A stretch of DNA of 64,000 bases from VFMC01 sp046331225 (GTDB lineage Bacteria > Actinomycetota > Acidimicrobiia > Acidimicrobiales > Ilumatobacteraceae). The position numbers and the translations under genes were made by a program. The stretch spans positions 1 to 64,000 of the forward strand of contig JAXLRF010000003.1 in NCBI GenBank assembly GCA_046331225.1. The letters are read 5' to 3'. The notes beneath the pieces were generated by a model. It searched no databases. It was not told where the DNA came from and was given only the letters and a program-made list of their open reading frames with translations. Positions 17,137 to 25,532 of this stretch are shown piece by piece; position 1 is the first letter of the stretch, and every line of letters begins with the position of its first letter.

Positions 17137-18516
17137 ATGGCGGCCGACCAGTACGACCTCGTGATCGTCGGCAGCGGTCCGGCGGGCACCGCGGCCGCAG
17201 CGTTCGCGGTCGGCCTCGAACTGCGCGTCGCCGTCGTCGAACGCGACCGGGTGGGCGGCCGGGCGCGGTGGTCGGGCAGCGTGCCCTCGAAGGCACTCGT
17301 CGACAGTGCACGGGTCGCGCACACGATCGCGACCGCAGGTCGATCGGGTGTGCACGTCGAGGCGTCGCGGGTCGACCTGCCCACCGTGTGGCGTCACGTG
17401 CGCGAGGTGCAGGCCACCGCCGACGAGGCCGGCTCACTGCTCGAGGGCGCCGACCTCGTGCACGGGCACGCCACGCTCACCGGTCCCAACGAGGTGACGG
17501 TGTCGGCGGGTGACGACGAGCGGATCCTGCAGGCCCGCTTCGTGCTGCTGTGCACCGGCAGCCGGCCGGTGGTGCCCGATCTGCCCGGCATCGGCGATGT
17601 CGGCGTCGACACCGACGAGACCGTGTTCGAGTGGGAGCAGCCACCGAGCAGCGCCATCGTGCTGGGCGGCGGGCCGATGGGCGTCGAACTCGCGCAGAGC
17701 TTCCAGCGGCTCGGCATCGCCACGGCGCTCGTCGAGCACGGCGGCACACTGCTCCCCCGCTCGGAGCCGAGCCTCGTCGGCCGCCTCACCGCCGTGCTCG
17801 TCGACGAAGGCGTCGACGTGATCACCGGCGCCGACGTGACGGCGGTGCGGGCCGTGCCCGACGGCGTCGAGCTGCAGGTGCACACCGTTGCTCGGGGCGG
17901 TTCGACCGAGCGCACGATCGCGGCCGCCGCGCTGGTCGCGTGCACCGATCGACGACCCGACGTCGACCGCCTCGGGCTCGACGCGCTCGGTCTGCTGGTG
18001 GGCCCCCGCGGCATCGTCGTCGACGAGCGCGGCCGCACCACCTTCCGCACCGTGTACGCCGTCGGCGACGTCACCGACGTCGAGTGCTCCACCCACGAAG
18101 CCGAGCACGCGGCCGTACGCGCCGTGCGCGACATGTTCTTCCCGGGCCGCGTCGTCGGCACCGACGTGGTGCCGTCGTGCACGTTCAGCGATCCCGAGCT
18201 CGCCCAGGTGGGGCTCACCGCTGCCGAGGCCGAGGCACGTCACGACGACGTCGACGTGTGGCGCATCGATCTCGACCCGGGCGCGATCGTCGTGGTGACC
18301 GCGAAGGAGAAGATCGTCGGCGGGCACGTGCTGGCGCCAGGTGCCGGCGAGTTGATCCACGAGCTCGCGCTGGCGGTGCGCCACAAGCTCGAGCTGGCCG
18401 ACCTGGCGCAGCTGGTGCACGTGCGTCCCACCGTGGCCACGAGCCTCGGGCGGCTGGCGGCCGAGTCGAGCTCGGAGCGAGCGCAGCGCTACCGATGGCT
18501 GGTGCGCCGGCGATGA
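17137..18516 (+). CDS. FAD/NAD(P) pyridine nucleotide oxidoreductase lacking the redox disulfide (SthA-like)
   Basis: A 459-residue member of the dihydrolipoamide dehydrogenase/transhydrogenase fold. The FAD motif VIVGSGPAGTAAA is at 9-21, the NAD motif VLGGGPMGVELAQSFQRLG near 174-192, and the second FAD motif VYAVGDVTD near 307-315. The disulfide segment, normally GGxCxxxGCxPSK, reads GGRARWSGSVPSKA near 39-52 with no cysteine. The dimer-interface HxHPT motif reads HVRPT, so the catalytic His is also changed. That rules out a dithiol reductase and points to a soluble-transhydrogenase-like or diaphorase role. The stop overlaps the next start (ATGA), coupling it to a lipoprotein. Confidence 0.82.
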   Translation: MAADQYDLVIVGSGPAGTAAAAFAVGLELRVAVVERDRVGGRARWSGSVPSKALVDSARVAHTIATAGRSGVHVEASRVDLPTVWRHVREVQATADEAGSLLEGADLVHGHATLTGPNEVTVSAGDDERILQARFVLLCTGSRPVVPDLPGIGDVGVDTDETVFEWEQPPSSAIVLGGGPMGVELAQSFQRLGIATALVEHGGTLLPRSEPSLVGRLTAVLVDEGVDVITGADVTAVRAVPDGVELQVHTVARGGSTERTIAAAALVACTDRRPDVDRLGLDALGLLVGPRGIVVDERGRTTFRTVYAVGDVTDVECSTHEAEHAAVRAVRDMFFPGRVVGTDVVPSCTFSDPELAQVGLTAAEAEARHDDVDVWRIDLDPGAIVVVTAKEKIVGGHVLAPGAGELIHELALAVRHKLELADLAQLVHVRPTVATSLGRLAAESSSERAQRYRWLVRRR

Positions 18517-19718
18517 GCACGCGACGTCGACTCGCACGCGTGGCGGCCTGCACGGTGGCACTGGCCGCGACGGCCGCTGCGTGCACCACCGAGCGCACCG
18601 AGACACCACCGTCGCTGGTGCCGCTGGTGCCGGCCGAGGCACTGCCGGTGTCGTCGGTGGCCACCACCACGACCGTGGCGTCGAGCAGCGATCCCAACTC
18701 GCCGGTGTTGGCGGCGATGCCCGACACCGAGTGCGGCTACGCCGACCCGGTACCCGACGGCGAGGTCACCTTCGTCGTCGCCGACCGCCTGTACGGCATG
18801 TCGGTCGACGGCACCATCGCCCGCTGCCTGTTGCCGTTGCAGCCGGCACAACGCGGGCCCGTGTCGTGGTCGCCCGACGCCGCAAAGGCCCTGGTCAACG
18901 TGTCGACGCTGTTCGACATCACGGGCGTACGCGCCAGCGGGTTCGAGGTCGGCAACACCGGCGTGCGGTGGGAGTACCCCGACGGTGCCGGCATCTTCTC
19001 GCCCGTGTCCGACGGCCGGTCGTTGGCCCGACGCGACGCGGTGGATCCGACGCAACGCACCGACGTCTCGTTCCTCGGGCGCACCTCGGCCGCGGTCGCG
19101 CACCCGGGCGGCGGGGTGCGCATCGCCGCCGGGCAGGCGGCCGACGGCACCCGCGGGGTGTACGCCGCCACCGACGCGGGCGACGGCGCTCGGTTGCTCG
19201 CCGGCATCGCCGACCCGGCGCTCGACGTGCTCGAGCTCGCCGCGGCGCCCGACGGCAGCGCCGTGTGGGTGCTCACCGACAACGGCGCGCAGTTCCGCAT
19301 CCACCGCCTGTTGCTCGGCGATCTCTCGCTGCTCGAGGTCACGCGCGAGCAGGCACCGATCTCGCAGCTCACCACGGGCGCGGCCACGGGTTCGCTCGCC
19401 TGGAAGGTCGGCCTGTGCAACAGCGTCACCACCACCCGCGTGCTCGACGACCGGTCGGGTGTGCCCCGCACGGTGGGCGAGGCGACACCGCTGGCCGGCC
19501 AGTCGGTGGCGCCGTTGGGATGGCTCGACGCGGCGCGTCTGGTGGTGTCGGCGCGACCGTTCGGCTGCGACGGACCCGGTGACGTGTGGGTGTGGAACCT
19601 GCTCGACGGCTCGGCGCTGCTGCTCGTCAAGAACGTCGAGTTCCCGGCCGTGCGCGTGCACGCACCGCCCTCGCAGCAGTTCGGTGTCTCCGACACCGCG
19701 GTGCCCGGCGCGATCTGA
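18513..19718 (+). CDS. secreted lipoprotein of unknown function, propeller-like
   Basis: A 401-residue protein with an Arg-rich n-region, a hydrophobic core and a lipobox-like AAAC (Cys24), then a Ser/Thr-rich linker to about residue 55. The rest consists of repeated short strands with phrases such as VTFVVADRLYGMSVDGTIARC, GPVSWSPDAAKAL and DVWVWNLLDGSALLL, reminiscent of TolB/WD-like propellers. I do not recognise a named family. It starts in the ATGA overlap with the oxidoreductase, so the pair is translationally coupled although one product is cytoplasmic and the other exported. Confidence 0.72.
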   Translation: MSTRRRLARVAACTVALAATAAACTTERTETPPSLVPLVPAEALPVSSVATTTTVASSSDPNSPVLAAMPDTECGYADPVPDGEVTFVVADRLYGMSVDGTIARCLLPLQPAQRGPVSWSPDAAKALVNVSTLFDITGVRASGFEVGNTGVRWEYPDGAGIFSPVSDGRSLARRDAVDPTQRTDVSFLGRTSAAVAHPGGGVRIAAGQAADGTRGVYAATDAGDGARLLAGIADPALDVLELAAAPDGSAVWVLTDNGAQFRIHRLLLGDLSLLEVTREQAPISQLTTGAATGSLAWKVGLCNSVTTTRVLDDRSGVPRTVGEATPLAGQSVAPLGWLDAARLVVSARPFGCDGPGDVWVWNLLDGSALLLVKNVEFPAVRVHAPPSQQFGVSDTAVPGAI

Positions 19719-19735
19719 TCGCACGACGGGTGCCG

Positions 19736-19757
19736 GGGCCCGACCGGTCCCGGGCCC
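19736..19757. terminator. GC hairpin between convergent genes
   Basis: GGGCCCG pairs with CGGGCCC around eight bases in the 60-base gap between the lipoprotein and MFS stops. No T-run; termination inferred from position. Confidence 0.4.
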
Positions 19758-19778
19758 GACGGGTGGGCCGCCGGCCGA

Positions 19779-21107
19779 TCAGGATCCGGGTGGTGCGGTG
19801 GTCGGGTGTTCGATGTCGCTGAAGCGGTCGATCCGGCGCAGCGCGGGGAACAGCGTCGACCACAGGCCCACCACCACCAGCGTGGCGATGCCACCGCCGA
19901 TCACCGTGGCGGGCGTGCCGATCGCCTGCGCTGCGACGCCGCTCTCGAACGCACCGAGCTCGTTCGACGCACCGATGAACACGTTCTCGACGGCGAGCAC
20001 CCGACCACGCTTCTCGTCCGGTGTGATGAGCGGGACGAGAGAACTGCGCACGAACACGCTCACCATGTCGGCGGCACTCAGGAGGATCAGCGCGCCGAAC
20101 GCCACCGCGTAGCTTCGGGTGACCCCGAGCACGATCGTGCACGCGCCGAACACGCCGACGGCGACGAACAACGCGACGCCGATGTGCCGCTTGATCGGCC
20201 GCGCGGCGATGTAGATCGCCATCGCCGCCGCACCCATGCCCGGGGCGGCGCGCAGCCATCCGTAGGCCACGTCACCCACGCCGAGTCGTTCCTCGGCGAT
20301 CACCGGCAGCAGTGCGACCGCACCGCCGAACAACACCGCGAACAGGTCGAGCGAGATCGCCGCGAACAGCACGGGCGTGCGCCGGATGAAGCGGAGCCCC
20401 TCGAGCGCCGTGTGCAACGACGGCCGCTCGTCGGGATCGGGCGGCTCGGGTTGGCGGACGAAGCGCAACGTCAGCAGGCCGAGCCAGCCGATCAGGATCA
20501 GCACCACCGAACCGAGGTAGGCGACCCACGGGTCGATCGCGTACAGGAAGCCCGACAGTGCCGGGCCGACGATCACCGCCGTGGTCCACGTGGCCGAGAA
20601 CAGCGCGATGGTGGGCGGCAGACCGCCCTCGGGCGCCACCATCGGTGGCATGGCCCGCAGCGACGGCGCCTGGAACGCGCGGAAGATCCCGTACACGAAC
20701 GCGACGCCGAGCAGCGGGCCGACCGACGAGCCGCCGCCGTGCGCGTAGATCATCAGCGCCACCGAGCACAACAGTTCGCCGCCCACGGCGATCAGTGCGA
20801 TGACCTTGCGCGGGAACCGGTCGGCCACCGATCCCGTGACGAGCACCAGCAGCATCGCCGGCAGGAACTCGGCCAGCCCGATCAGACCGATGTCGCGCTC
20901 GTGGCCGGTGAGGTCGAACGCCTGCTTCAGCAGCGCGGTGGCCTGCAGGGCCACGCCGGCGTACAGCGCGAAGTTGCTGAGCAGCAGCCGGCGCACCGGC
21001 CCGAACCGCCACACCTCGAGTGCGGAGTACTCGCGGAACGCGGGTGCCAGGTCGATCGGATCGGCGGGTTCCGGCGGGTCGGTGGGGTCGGCGGGTGGGG
21101 TCGGCAC
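19779..21107 (-). CDS. MFS transporter (enterobactin exporter EntS-like)
   Basis: A 442-residue carrier with about twelve helices after a Pro/Asp-rich N-terminal tail. The loop 2-3 motif is GSVADRFPRKVIAL near residue 92, the MFS-3 (EntS/Bcr-type) GxxxDRxxR form. A second copy-like DEKRGRVLAVENVFIGASNELG stretch lies near 370-390, also typical of the MFS_3 group. Export of a small molecule is likely; the substrate is unknown. The start is a GTG at 21107. A TAGCGT hexamer eleven bases upstream would leave a short leader. It is divergent from the amidase with only 41 bases between. Confidence 0.85.
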   Translation of the reverse strand: MPTPPADPTDPPEPADPIDLAPAFREYSALEVWRFGPVRRLLLSNFALYAGVALQATALLKQAFDLTGHERDIGLIGLAEFLPAMLLVLVTGSVADRFPRKVIALIAVGGELLCSVALMIYAHGGGSSVGPLLGVAFVYGIFRAFQAPSLRAMPPMVAPEGGLPPTIALFSATWTTAVIVGPALSGFLYAIDPWVAYLGSVVLILIGWLGLLTLRFVRQPEPPDPDERPSLHTALEGLRFIRRTPVLFAAISLDLFAVLFGGAVALLPVIAEERLGVGDVAYGWLRAAPGMGAAAMAIYIAARPIKRHIGVALFVAVGVFGACTIVLGVTRSYAVAFGALILLSAADMVSVFVRSSLVPLITPDEKRGRVLAVENVFIGASNELGAFESGVAAQAIGTPATVIGGGIATLVVVGLWSTLFPALRRIDRFSDIEHPTTAPPGS

Positions 21108-21118
21108 AGCGGTGAGCC

Positions 21119-21141
21119 ACGCTAGTGCGACCTGCTACAAC
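21119..21141. promoter_or_regulatory. divergent -10 hexamers for the MFS and amidase genes
   Basis: On the minus strand TAGCGT (21124-21119) faces the MFS start; on the plus strand TACAAC (21136-21141) stands seven bases before ATG 21149. All divergent promoter information must fit in about 40 bases. Confidence 0.45.
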
Positions 21142-21148
21142 CGTCGCC

Positions 21149-22600
21149 ATGACTTCGCTCGCCGACGACACCCGCTGGCTCGACGCCACCGATCAGGCCG
21201 CGCTGGTGGCCCGGGGTGAGGTCGCCCCGTCCGAGTTGCTCGAGGCCGCGATCGAACGGATCGAGCGGCTCGATCCGCAGCTCAACGCCGTGGTGATCCG
21301 CTGGTTCGACCACGCCCGCGAGGTCGCGGCAGGTTCCCTGCCCGACGGGCCGTTCCGGGGGGTGCCGTTCCTGCTGAAGGATCTGTGGGCGTCGTACGCC
21401 GGCCAGCTGCTGTCGAACGGCAACCGTGCGCTGAAGGAGGCGGCGATCCCCTCGCCGCAGGACACCACGTTGGTCGCACGGTTCCGGCGTGCCGGGTTCG
21501 TCACCGCCGGCCGCACCAACAGCCCCGAGTTCGGCAGCCTGCCCACCACCGAGCCCGAGGCGTGGGGTCCCACCCGCAACCCGTGGAACCTCGACCACTC
21601 GACGGGCGGCTCGAGCGGCGGTTCGGCCGCCGCCGTGGCCGCCGGGCTCGTGCCCATCGCCCATGCGTCGGACGGCGGCGGCTCGATCCGCATCCCCGCG
21701 TCGTGCTGCGGCCTCGTCGGGCTGAAGCCGTCGCAGGGCCGGATCTCGCTCGGACCGTTCCGCGACGAGAGCAACCTCGGCGTCGAGCTGTGCGTCAGCC
21801 GCAGCCTGCGCGACACCGTCGCCCTGCTCGACGCGGTGCAGGGCCCAGGTGTGGGCGACACGGTGATCGCGCCGCCGCCCGCACGCCCGTACGTCGACGA
21901 ACTCGGCGCCGACCCCGGCCGGCTGCGGATCGGCCTGCTCGACCACCACCCGTTCGGGCACCCGGTGCACCACGAGTGCGCACAGGCGGCCAACGACGCC
22001 GGCGCGCTGCTCGAATCGCTCGGGCACCACGTCGAACGTGCGTATCCCGATGCGATGAAGAACAGCGAGTTCGCCCGCAAGTTCTCGGCGCTGTGGAGCA
22101 CCAACATGGGCATGGGCCTGGTCCGCATCGCCGACACCCTCGGCCGCGAGCTCACGCCCGACGACGTCGAGCTGCACAACTGGGCGCAGAGCGAGTTCGC
22201 CAAGCACTTCACGTCGGTCGACTACGCGCAGGCGCTCGCCGCGAACGTCGCGTTCCGCCGTGCGGTGCAGCAGTGGTGGGCGGGCACCGACGACGAGCCC
22301 GGTTTCGACCTGCTCGTCTCGCCCACGCTGGCCGAGCCGCCCACCCGCATCGGCGAGTTCGCCAACGACCCGGCGCACCCGATGGCGCCGATGGTGCGCG
22401 CCGGGCAGTACGTGGCGTTCACGCCGGCGTTCAACTCGAGCGGTCAGCCGGCGATCAGCCTGCCGCTGCACTGGACCGCCGACGGGTTGCCGGTGGGCGT
22501 GCAGCTCGTCGCCGCGTACGGCCGCGAGGACGTGCTCGTGCGAGTGGCGAGCCAGCTCGAGCAGGCCCGCCCCTGGATCGACCGGCGGCCCTCGATCTGA
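21149..22600 (+). CDS. amidase signature family hydrolase
   Basis: A 483-residue amidase. The Ser-cisSer-Lys triad is visible: Lys77 in FLLKDLW, cis-Ser in TGGSSGGSAAAVAAG (Ser155/156) and the nucleophile near Ser179 in DGGGSIRIPAS. The C-terminal half, with TSVDYAQALAANVAFRRAV and FTPAFNSSGQPAISLPL, is like that of the 6-aminohexanoate cyclic-dimer hydrolase/aryl-amidase group. It hydrolyses an amide bond in an unknown substrate and is probably cytosolic, since no signal peptide is seen. The start is placed by the TACAAC box. A second, separate amidase lies at the right edge. Confidence 0.88.
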   Translation: MTSLADDTRWLDATDQAALVARGEVAPSELLEAAIERIERLDPQLNAVVIRWFDHAREVAAGSLPDGPFRGVPFLLKDLWASYAGQLLSNGNRALKEAAIPSPQDTTLVARFRRAGFVTAGRTNSPEFGSLPTTEPEAWGPTRNPWNLDHSTGGSSGGSAAAVAAGLVPIAHASDGGGSIRIPASCCGLVGLKPSQGRISLGPFRDESNLGVELCVSRSLRDTVALLDAVQGPGVGDTVIAPPPARPYVDELGADPGRLRIGLLDHHPFGHPVHHECAQAANDAGALLESLGHHVERAYPDAMKNSEFARKFSALWSTNMGMGLVRIADTLGRELTPDDVELHNWAQSEFAKHFTSVDYAQALAANVAFRRAVQQWWAGTDDEPGFDLLVSPTLAEPPTRIGEFANDPAHPMAPMVRAGQYVAFTPAFNSSGQPAISLPLHWTADGLPVGVQLVAAYGREDVLVRVASQLEQARPWIDRRPSI

Positions 22601-22612
22601 CCGCCGCTCGGA

Positions 22613-23380
22613 TCAGCGGGCGGTCCAGCCGCCGTCGACGATCACGCTCTGCCCCGTCATGAACGTGCTCGCCCGCGAGGCGAGCAGCAGCAGCGCACCG
22701 TCGAGCTCGTGGGTCTCGCCCATCCGGGGGATCGGCGACATCTGCCGGACGAACGCCTGGCTGCCCTCGTCGCTCTCCATCCCCGCCGTCATCTCGCTCG
22801 GGAACCAGCCCGGGCACAGCGCGTTGACACGGATGCCCTTGCGCGCCCACTGCAGCGCGAGCTCGCGGGTGAGGTTGATCACGGCGCCCTTCGACGCGCA
22901 GTAGTGCGCCTGCTTCACCGGGGTGGCGCCGACGTGGCCGAGCATCGACGCCACGTTGACGATGCTGCCACCACCGGCGGCGATCATCGACGGCGAGCAC
23001 AGCTTCGACAGGTGCCAGATCGCCGTCACGTTCAGCTCCATCGCCGCCCGGAAGGTGTCGAGGTCCTCCTGCTCGATCGCCACCTTGTGGCCGATGCCGG
23101 CGTTGTTGACCAGCACGTCGACGCGCCCGCAGCGCTCGAGCACCTCGGCAACCACCCGTTCGCGGTCGTCAGCCACCGACAGGTCGCCGGCGATCGCGAT
23201 CGCCCCCGGCAGCTCGTCGACCAACGCGGCGAGCCGCTCGGCACGCCGCGCGACCACCACCACGGTGGAGCCGACGGCGTGGAGCACCCGGGCGAACCGG
23301 TCGCCCAGTCCGGACGAGGCACCCGTGACGACCGAGATCGTGTCGTCGAGTCGGAACAGGTCGAGCGGTTCGAGCGTCAT
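22613..23380 (-). CDS. short-chain dehydrogenase/reductase
   Basis: A 255-residue classical SDR. The cofactor motif TGASSGLG is at 19-26, NNAG near 93-96, the catalytic Ser in NVASMLGHVG and YCASK near 158-162, then the family end FMTGQSVIVDGGWTAR. An Arg-Arg after the second strand (VVVVARRAERL) suggests NADP preference, which is inference. It converges on the amidase stop with 12 bases between. The start is ATG 23380, with no clear ribosome site. Confidence 0.9.
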   Translation of the reverse strand: MTLEPLDLFRLDDTISVVTGASSGLGDRFARVLHAVGSTVVVVARRAERLAALVDELPGAIAIAGDLSVADDRERVVAEVLERCGRVDVLVNNAGIGHKVAIEQEDLDTFRAAMELNVTAIWHLSKLCSPSMIAAGGGSIVNVASMLGHVGATPVKQAHYCASKGAVINLTRELALQWARKGIRVNALCPGWFPSEMTAGMESDEGSQAFVRQMSPIPRMGETHELDGALLLLASRASTFMTGQSVIVDGGWTAR

Positions 23381-23486
23381 GGAGGAAAAGCGTGGCCTCT
23401 GTGCCGATTCGATGACAAATGCTCCAGTTCCGGGACTTCGCCGTCGATGAGGGAACCGTCGGGGGCAGTGTCGGCGTCAGAAGGGC

Positions 23487-23816
23487 ATGGGACAGGCGAT
23501 GGGGACCTACGAACTCGACAGTGCACTCGACCGGGGGGTCGAGTTCGGGCGCGCCCCGTACGACCAGTTCGATCCCTCCGATACGTGTGGCCGCGACCCG
23601 TTCGACGGGCCCGAGGCGCCGGTCGACTGGGCGGCCAGCTGCCGCCTCGCGCTGGCGGTGAGCATCGTGGCCGCGATCGCTGCGCTCGTGCTCGCCGGCC
23701 TGGTCGGTGAGACCCCGGCCATCGTCACCGTCATCGTCGGCGCCACCGCCGTGAGCTGGTTCCAGCTCGAGCAGGGTCAGCTGAGCCGCCGACCCGCCGT
23801 CGTCCGCCACGACTGA
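23487..23816 (+). CDS. small membrane protein, hypothetical
   Basis: A 109-residue protein with an acidic soluble head (about 1-50; TYELDSALDRG, DQFDPSD) and two hydrophobic helices at about 54-73 and 78-92, so a hairpin in the membrane. A second ATG at 23499 is an alternative start. No family recognised. It precedes the alpha/beta hydrolase on the same strand with a 35-base gap. Codon use is like the neighbours. Confidence 0.6.
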   Translation: MGQAMGTYELDSALDRGVEFGRAPYDQFDPSDTCGRDPFDGPEAPVDWAASCRLALAVSIVAAIAALVLAGLVGETPAIVTVIVGATAVSWFQLEQGQLSRRPAVVRHD

Positions 23817-23851
23817 CGGGAGCGATCGACCGCTGTGGCACCATGCGGGCC

Positions 23852-24616
23852 ATGGCAGGTCACGATCCCGACTCCCCCGCACCGCTCGTCGTCCTCGTCC
23901 ACGGCGCCTGGCACGGTGCCTGGTGCTGGAGCACCCTGCAGGACCGGCTCGACCGGCGTGGCATCGCGTCGCTCGCGATCGATCTCCCCGGACATGGTGC
24001 CTCGACGCTGCCGCTCGGCGACCTGCACGGCGACGCCCAGCACGTGGCCGACGTGATCGATCAGTGGGGTCGCCCGGTGGTGCTCGTCGGGCACAGCTAC
24101 GGCGGTGCGGTGATCACCGAGGCCGCAGTGCGCACGCCGCTCGTGCAGCACCTGGTGTACCTCGCTGCGTTCGCCCTCGACGCGGGCGAGAGCGTGATGT
24201 CGGCGCTGTCGTCGTTCGAGCGGCGCGAGGTGGCGCTCGGCGCGGCGATGCGCCCGCAGGACGACGGCACCAGCGTGCTCGACCCCGAGCTGGCGGCGGA
24301 CGCGCTGTACGGCTCGTGCCCGCCCGAGGTGATCGCCCCGGCGATCGCCCGGTTGTCGCCGCAGCCGAACGGCACGATGGTGCAGCCCGTCACCGGCTCA
24401 CCTCGCGGCTCGATCCCCTCGACCTACGTGGTGTGCACGCTCGACCGTGCGGTGCACCCCGATCACCAGGTGGTGATGAGTACCCGCTGTGGCACCAGCG
24501 TCACGCTCGAGACCGACCACTCACCGTTCGTGTCGGCGCCCGACGCGACGGCCGACGTGATCGAGGAGGCGCTGCGTTCGGTCCGGGCCTCGCTGCGATC
24601 GGACGTGCGCTCGTGA
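23852..24616 (+). CDS. alpha/beta hydrolase (MhpC/esterase-like)
   Basis: A 254-residue alpha/beta-hydrolase. The oxyanion HGAWHGAW is near 16-23, the nucleophile Ser82 in GHSYGG, an acid in CTLDRAV near 194, and His in TDHSPF near 223. The HGAWHGAWCW start and the short lid are typical of the methylesterase/EstC group. ATG 23852 is chosen because CACCAT seven bases upstream could be a leaderless -10; ATG 23843 is the alternative. The stop overlaps the next start (GTGA), coupling it to the LLM oxidoreductase. Confidence 0.85.
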   Translation: MAGHDPDSPAPLVVLVHGAWHGAWCWSTLQDRLDRRGIASLAIDLPGHGASTLPLGDLHGDAQHVADVIDQWGRPVVLVGHSYGGAVITEAAVRTPLVQHLVYLAAFALDAGESVMSALSSFERREVALGAAMRPQDDGTSVLDPELAADALYGSCPPEVIAPAIARLSPQPNGTMVQPVTGSPRGSIPSTYVVCTLDRAVHPDHQVVMSTRCGTSVTLETDHSPFVSAPDATADVIEEALRSVRASLRSDVRS

Positions 24617-25515
24617 AGGTCCGCATCGGGTTCGGGTTCGGGGTTCGCACCCAGCTCAACGACGCCGGCTTCGGGACGGTGGTCGACGCGCTCGAGCGGC
24701 TCCGCTTCGACAGCCTGTGGCTGAGCGAGCGGCTGAGCGGCGACGCACCCGACCCGCTCGTCGGCATGGCGTACGCGGCCGGCCGCACGACCAAGCTGAA
24801 GTTCGGCATGAGCGTGATGGTGCTGCCCGGCCGCAACCCGGTGGTGCTGGCGAAGGAGCTCGCCACGCTCGACCGCCTGTCGCAGGGTCGCCTGCTCCCG
24901 GCGTTCGGTCTGGGTGTGGCCGACCCGCACGAGCAGCAGGCCTTCGGCGTCGAGCGCGGCGAGCGGGCCGCGTGGTTCGACGAGTCGATGGCCGTGCTCC
25001 GCGCCGCATGGACCGGCAAGCCGTTCACCCATCACGGCGAGCGCTACCACTACGACGAACTGAAGGTGGTGCCGCCGCCCACCCAGGAACACCTCGACGT
25101 GTGGCTCGGCGGCATCGCACCGAGCGAGCTGCGTCGCGTGGGCCGCCTGGCCGACGGCTGGCTGCCGAGCTTCGTCACCCCCGACGACGCGGCGCGCGGG
25201 CGCGAGGCGATCGAGGCGACGCTGCAGCAGCACGGTCGCACGATCGACGACGACCACTACGGCGCGCTGATCCCGTACGCCACCGGCGCAGTGCCCGAGC
25301 CGGTGCTCGCCGGGCTGGCCAAGCGCCGACCCGACCTCGACCCGAACGAACTCGTGCCACAGGGATGGGACGCGCTGATGTCGCTCATCGACCGCTTCGT
25401 CGCGGTGGGCACGTCGAAGTTCGTGATCCTGCCGATCGTCGAACCCCGCTCGCCCGACGAGTGGGTGGCGCACCTCGAGGAGGCGGCGCCGATCGTGCTC
25501 GCCCGACAGACCTGA
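24613..25515 (+). CDS. LLM-class (F420-dependent-type) oxidoreductase
   Basis: A 300-residue luciferase-like TIM barrel starting at GTG 24613 inside the previous stop. The segments RFDSLWLSERLSGDAPDPL, KLKFGMSVMVLPGRNPVVLAKELATL and GRLLPAFGLGVADP are the usual LLM core. KVVPPPTQEHLDVWLGG is the typical flavin/F420 binding strand. It has no close similarity to the LLM protein at 11908, so the two are paralogues of different branches. Co-translation with an esterase-like hydrolase suggests a small catabolic pair; substrate unknown. Confidence 0.85.
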   Translation: MKVRIGFGFGVRTQLNDAGFGTVVDALERLRFDSLWLSERLSGDAPDPLVGMAYAAGRTTKLKFGMSVMVLPGRNPVVLAKELATLDRLSQGRLLPAFGLGVADPHEQQAFGVERGERAAWFDESMAVLRAAWTGKPFTHHGERYHYDELKVVPPPTQEHLDVWLGGIAPSELRRVGRLADGWLPSFVTPDDAARGREAIEATLQQHGRTIDDDHYGALIPYATGAVPEPVLAGLAKRRPDLDPNELVPQGWDALMSLIDRFVAVGTSKFVILPIVEPRSPDEWVAHLEEAAPIVLARQT

Positions 25516-25532
25516 CGCCGGTCGGTCGCGGG

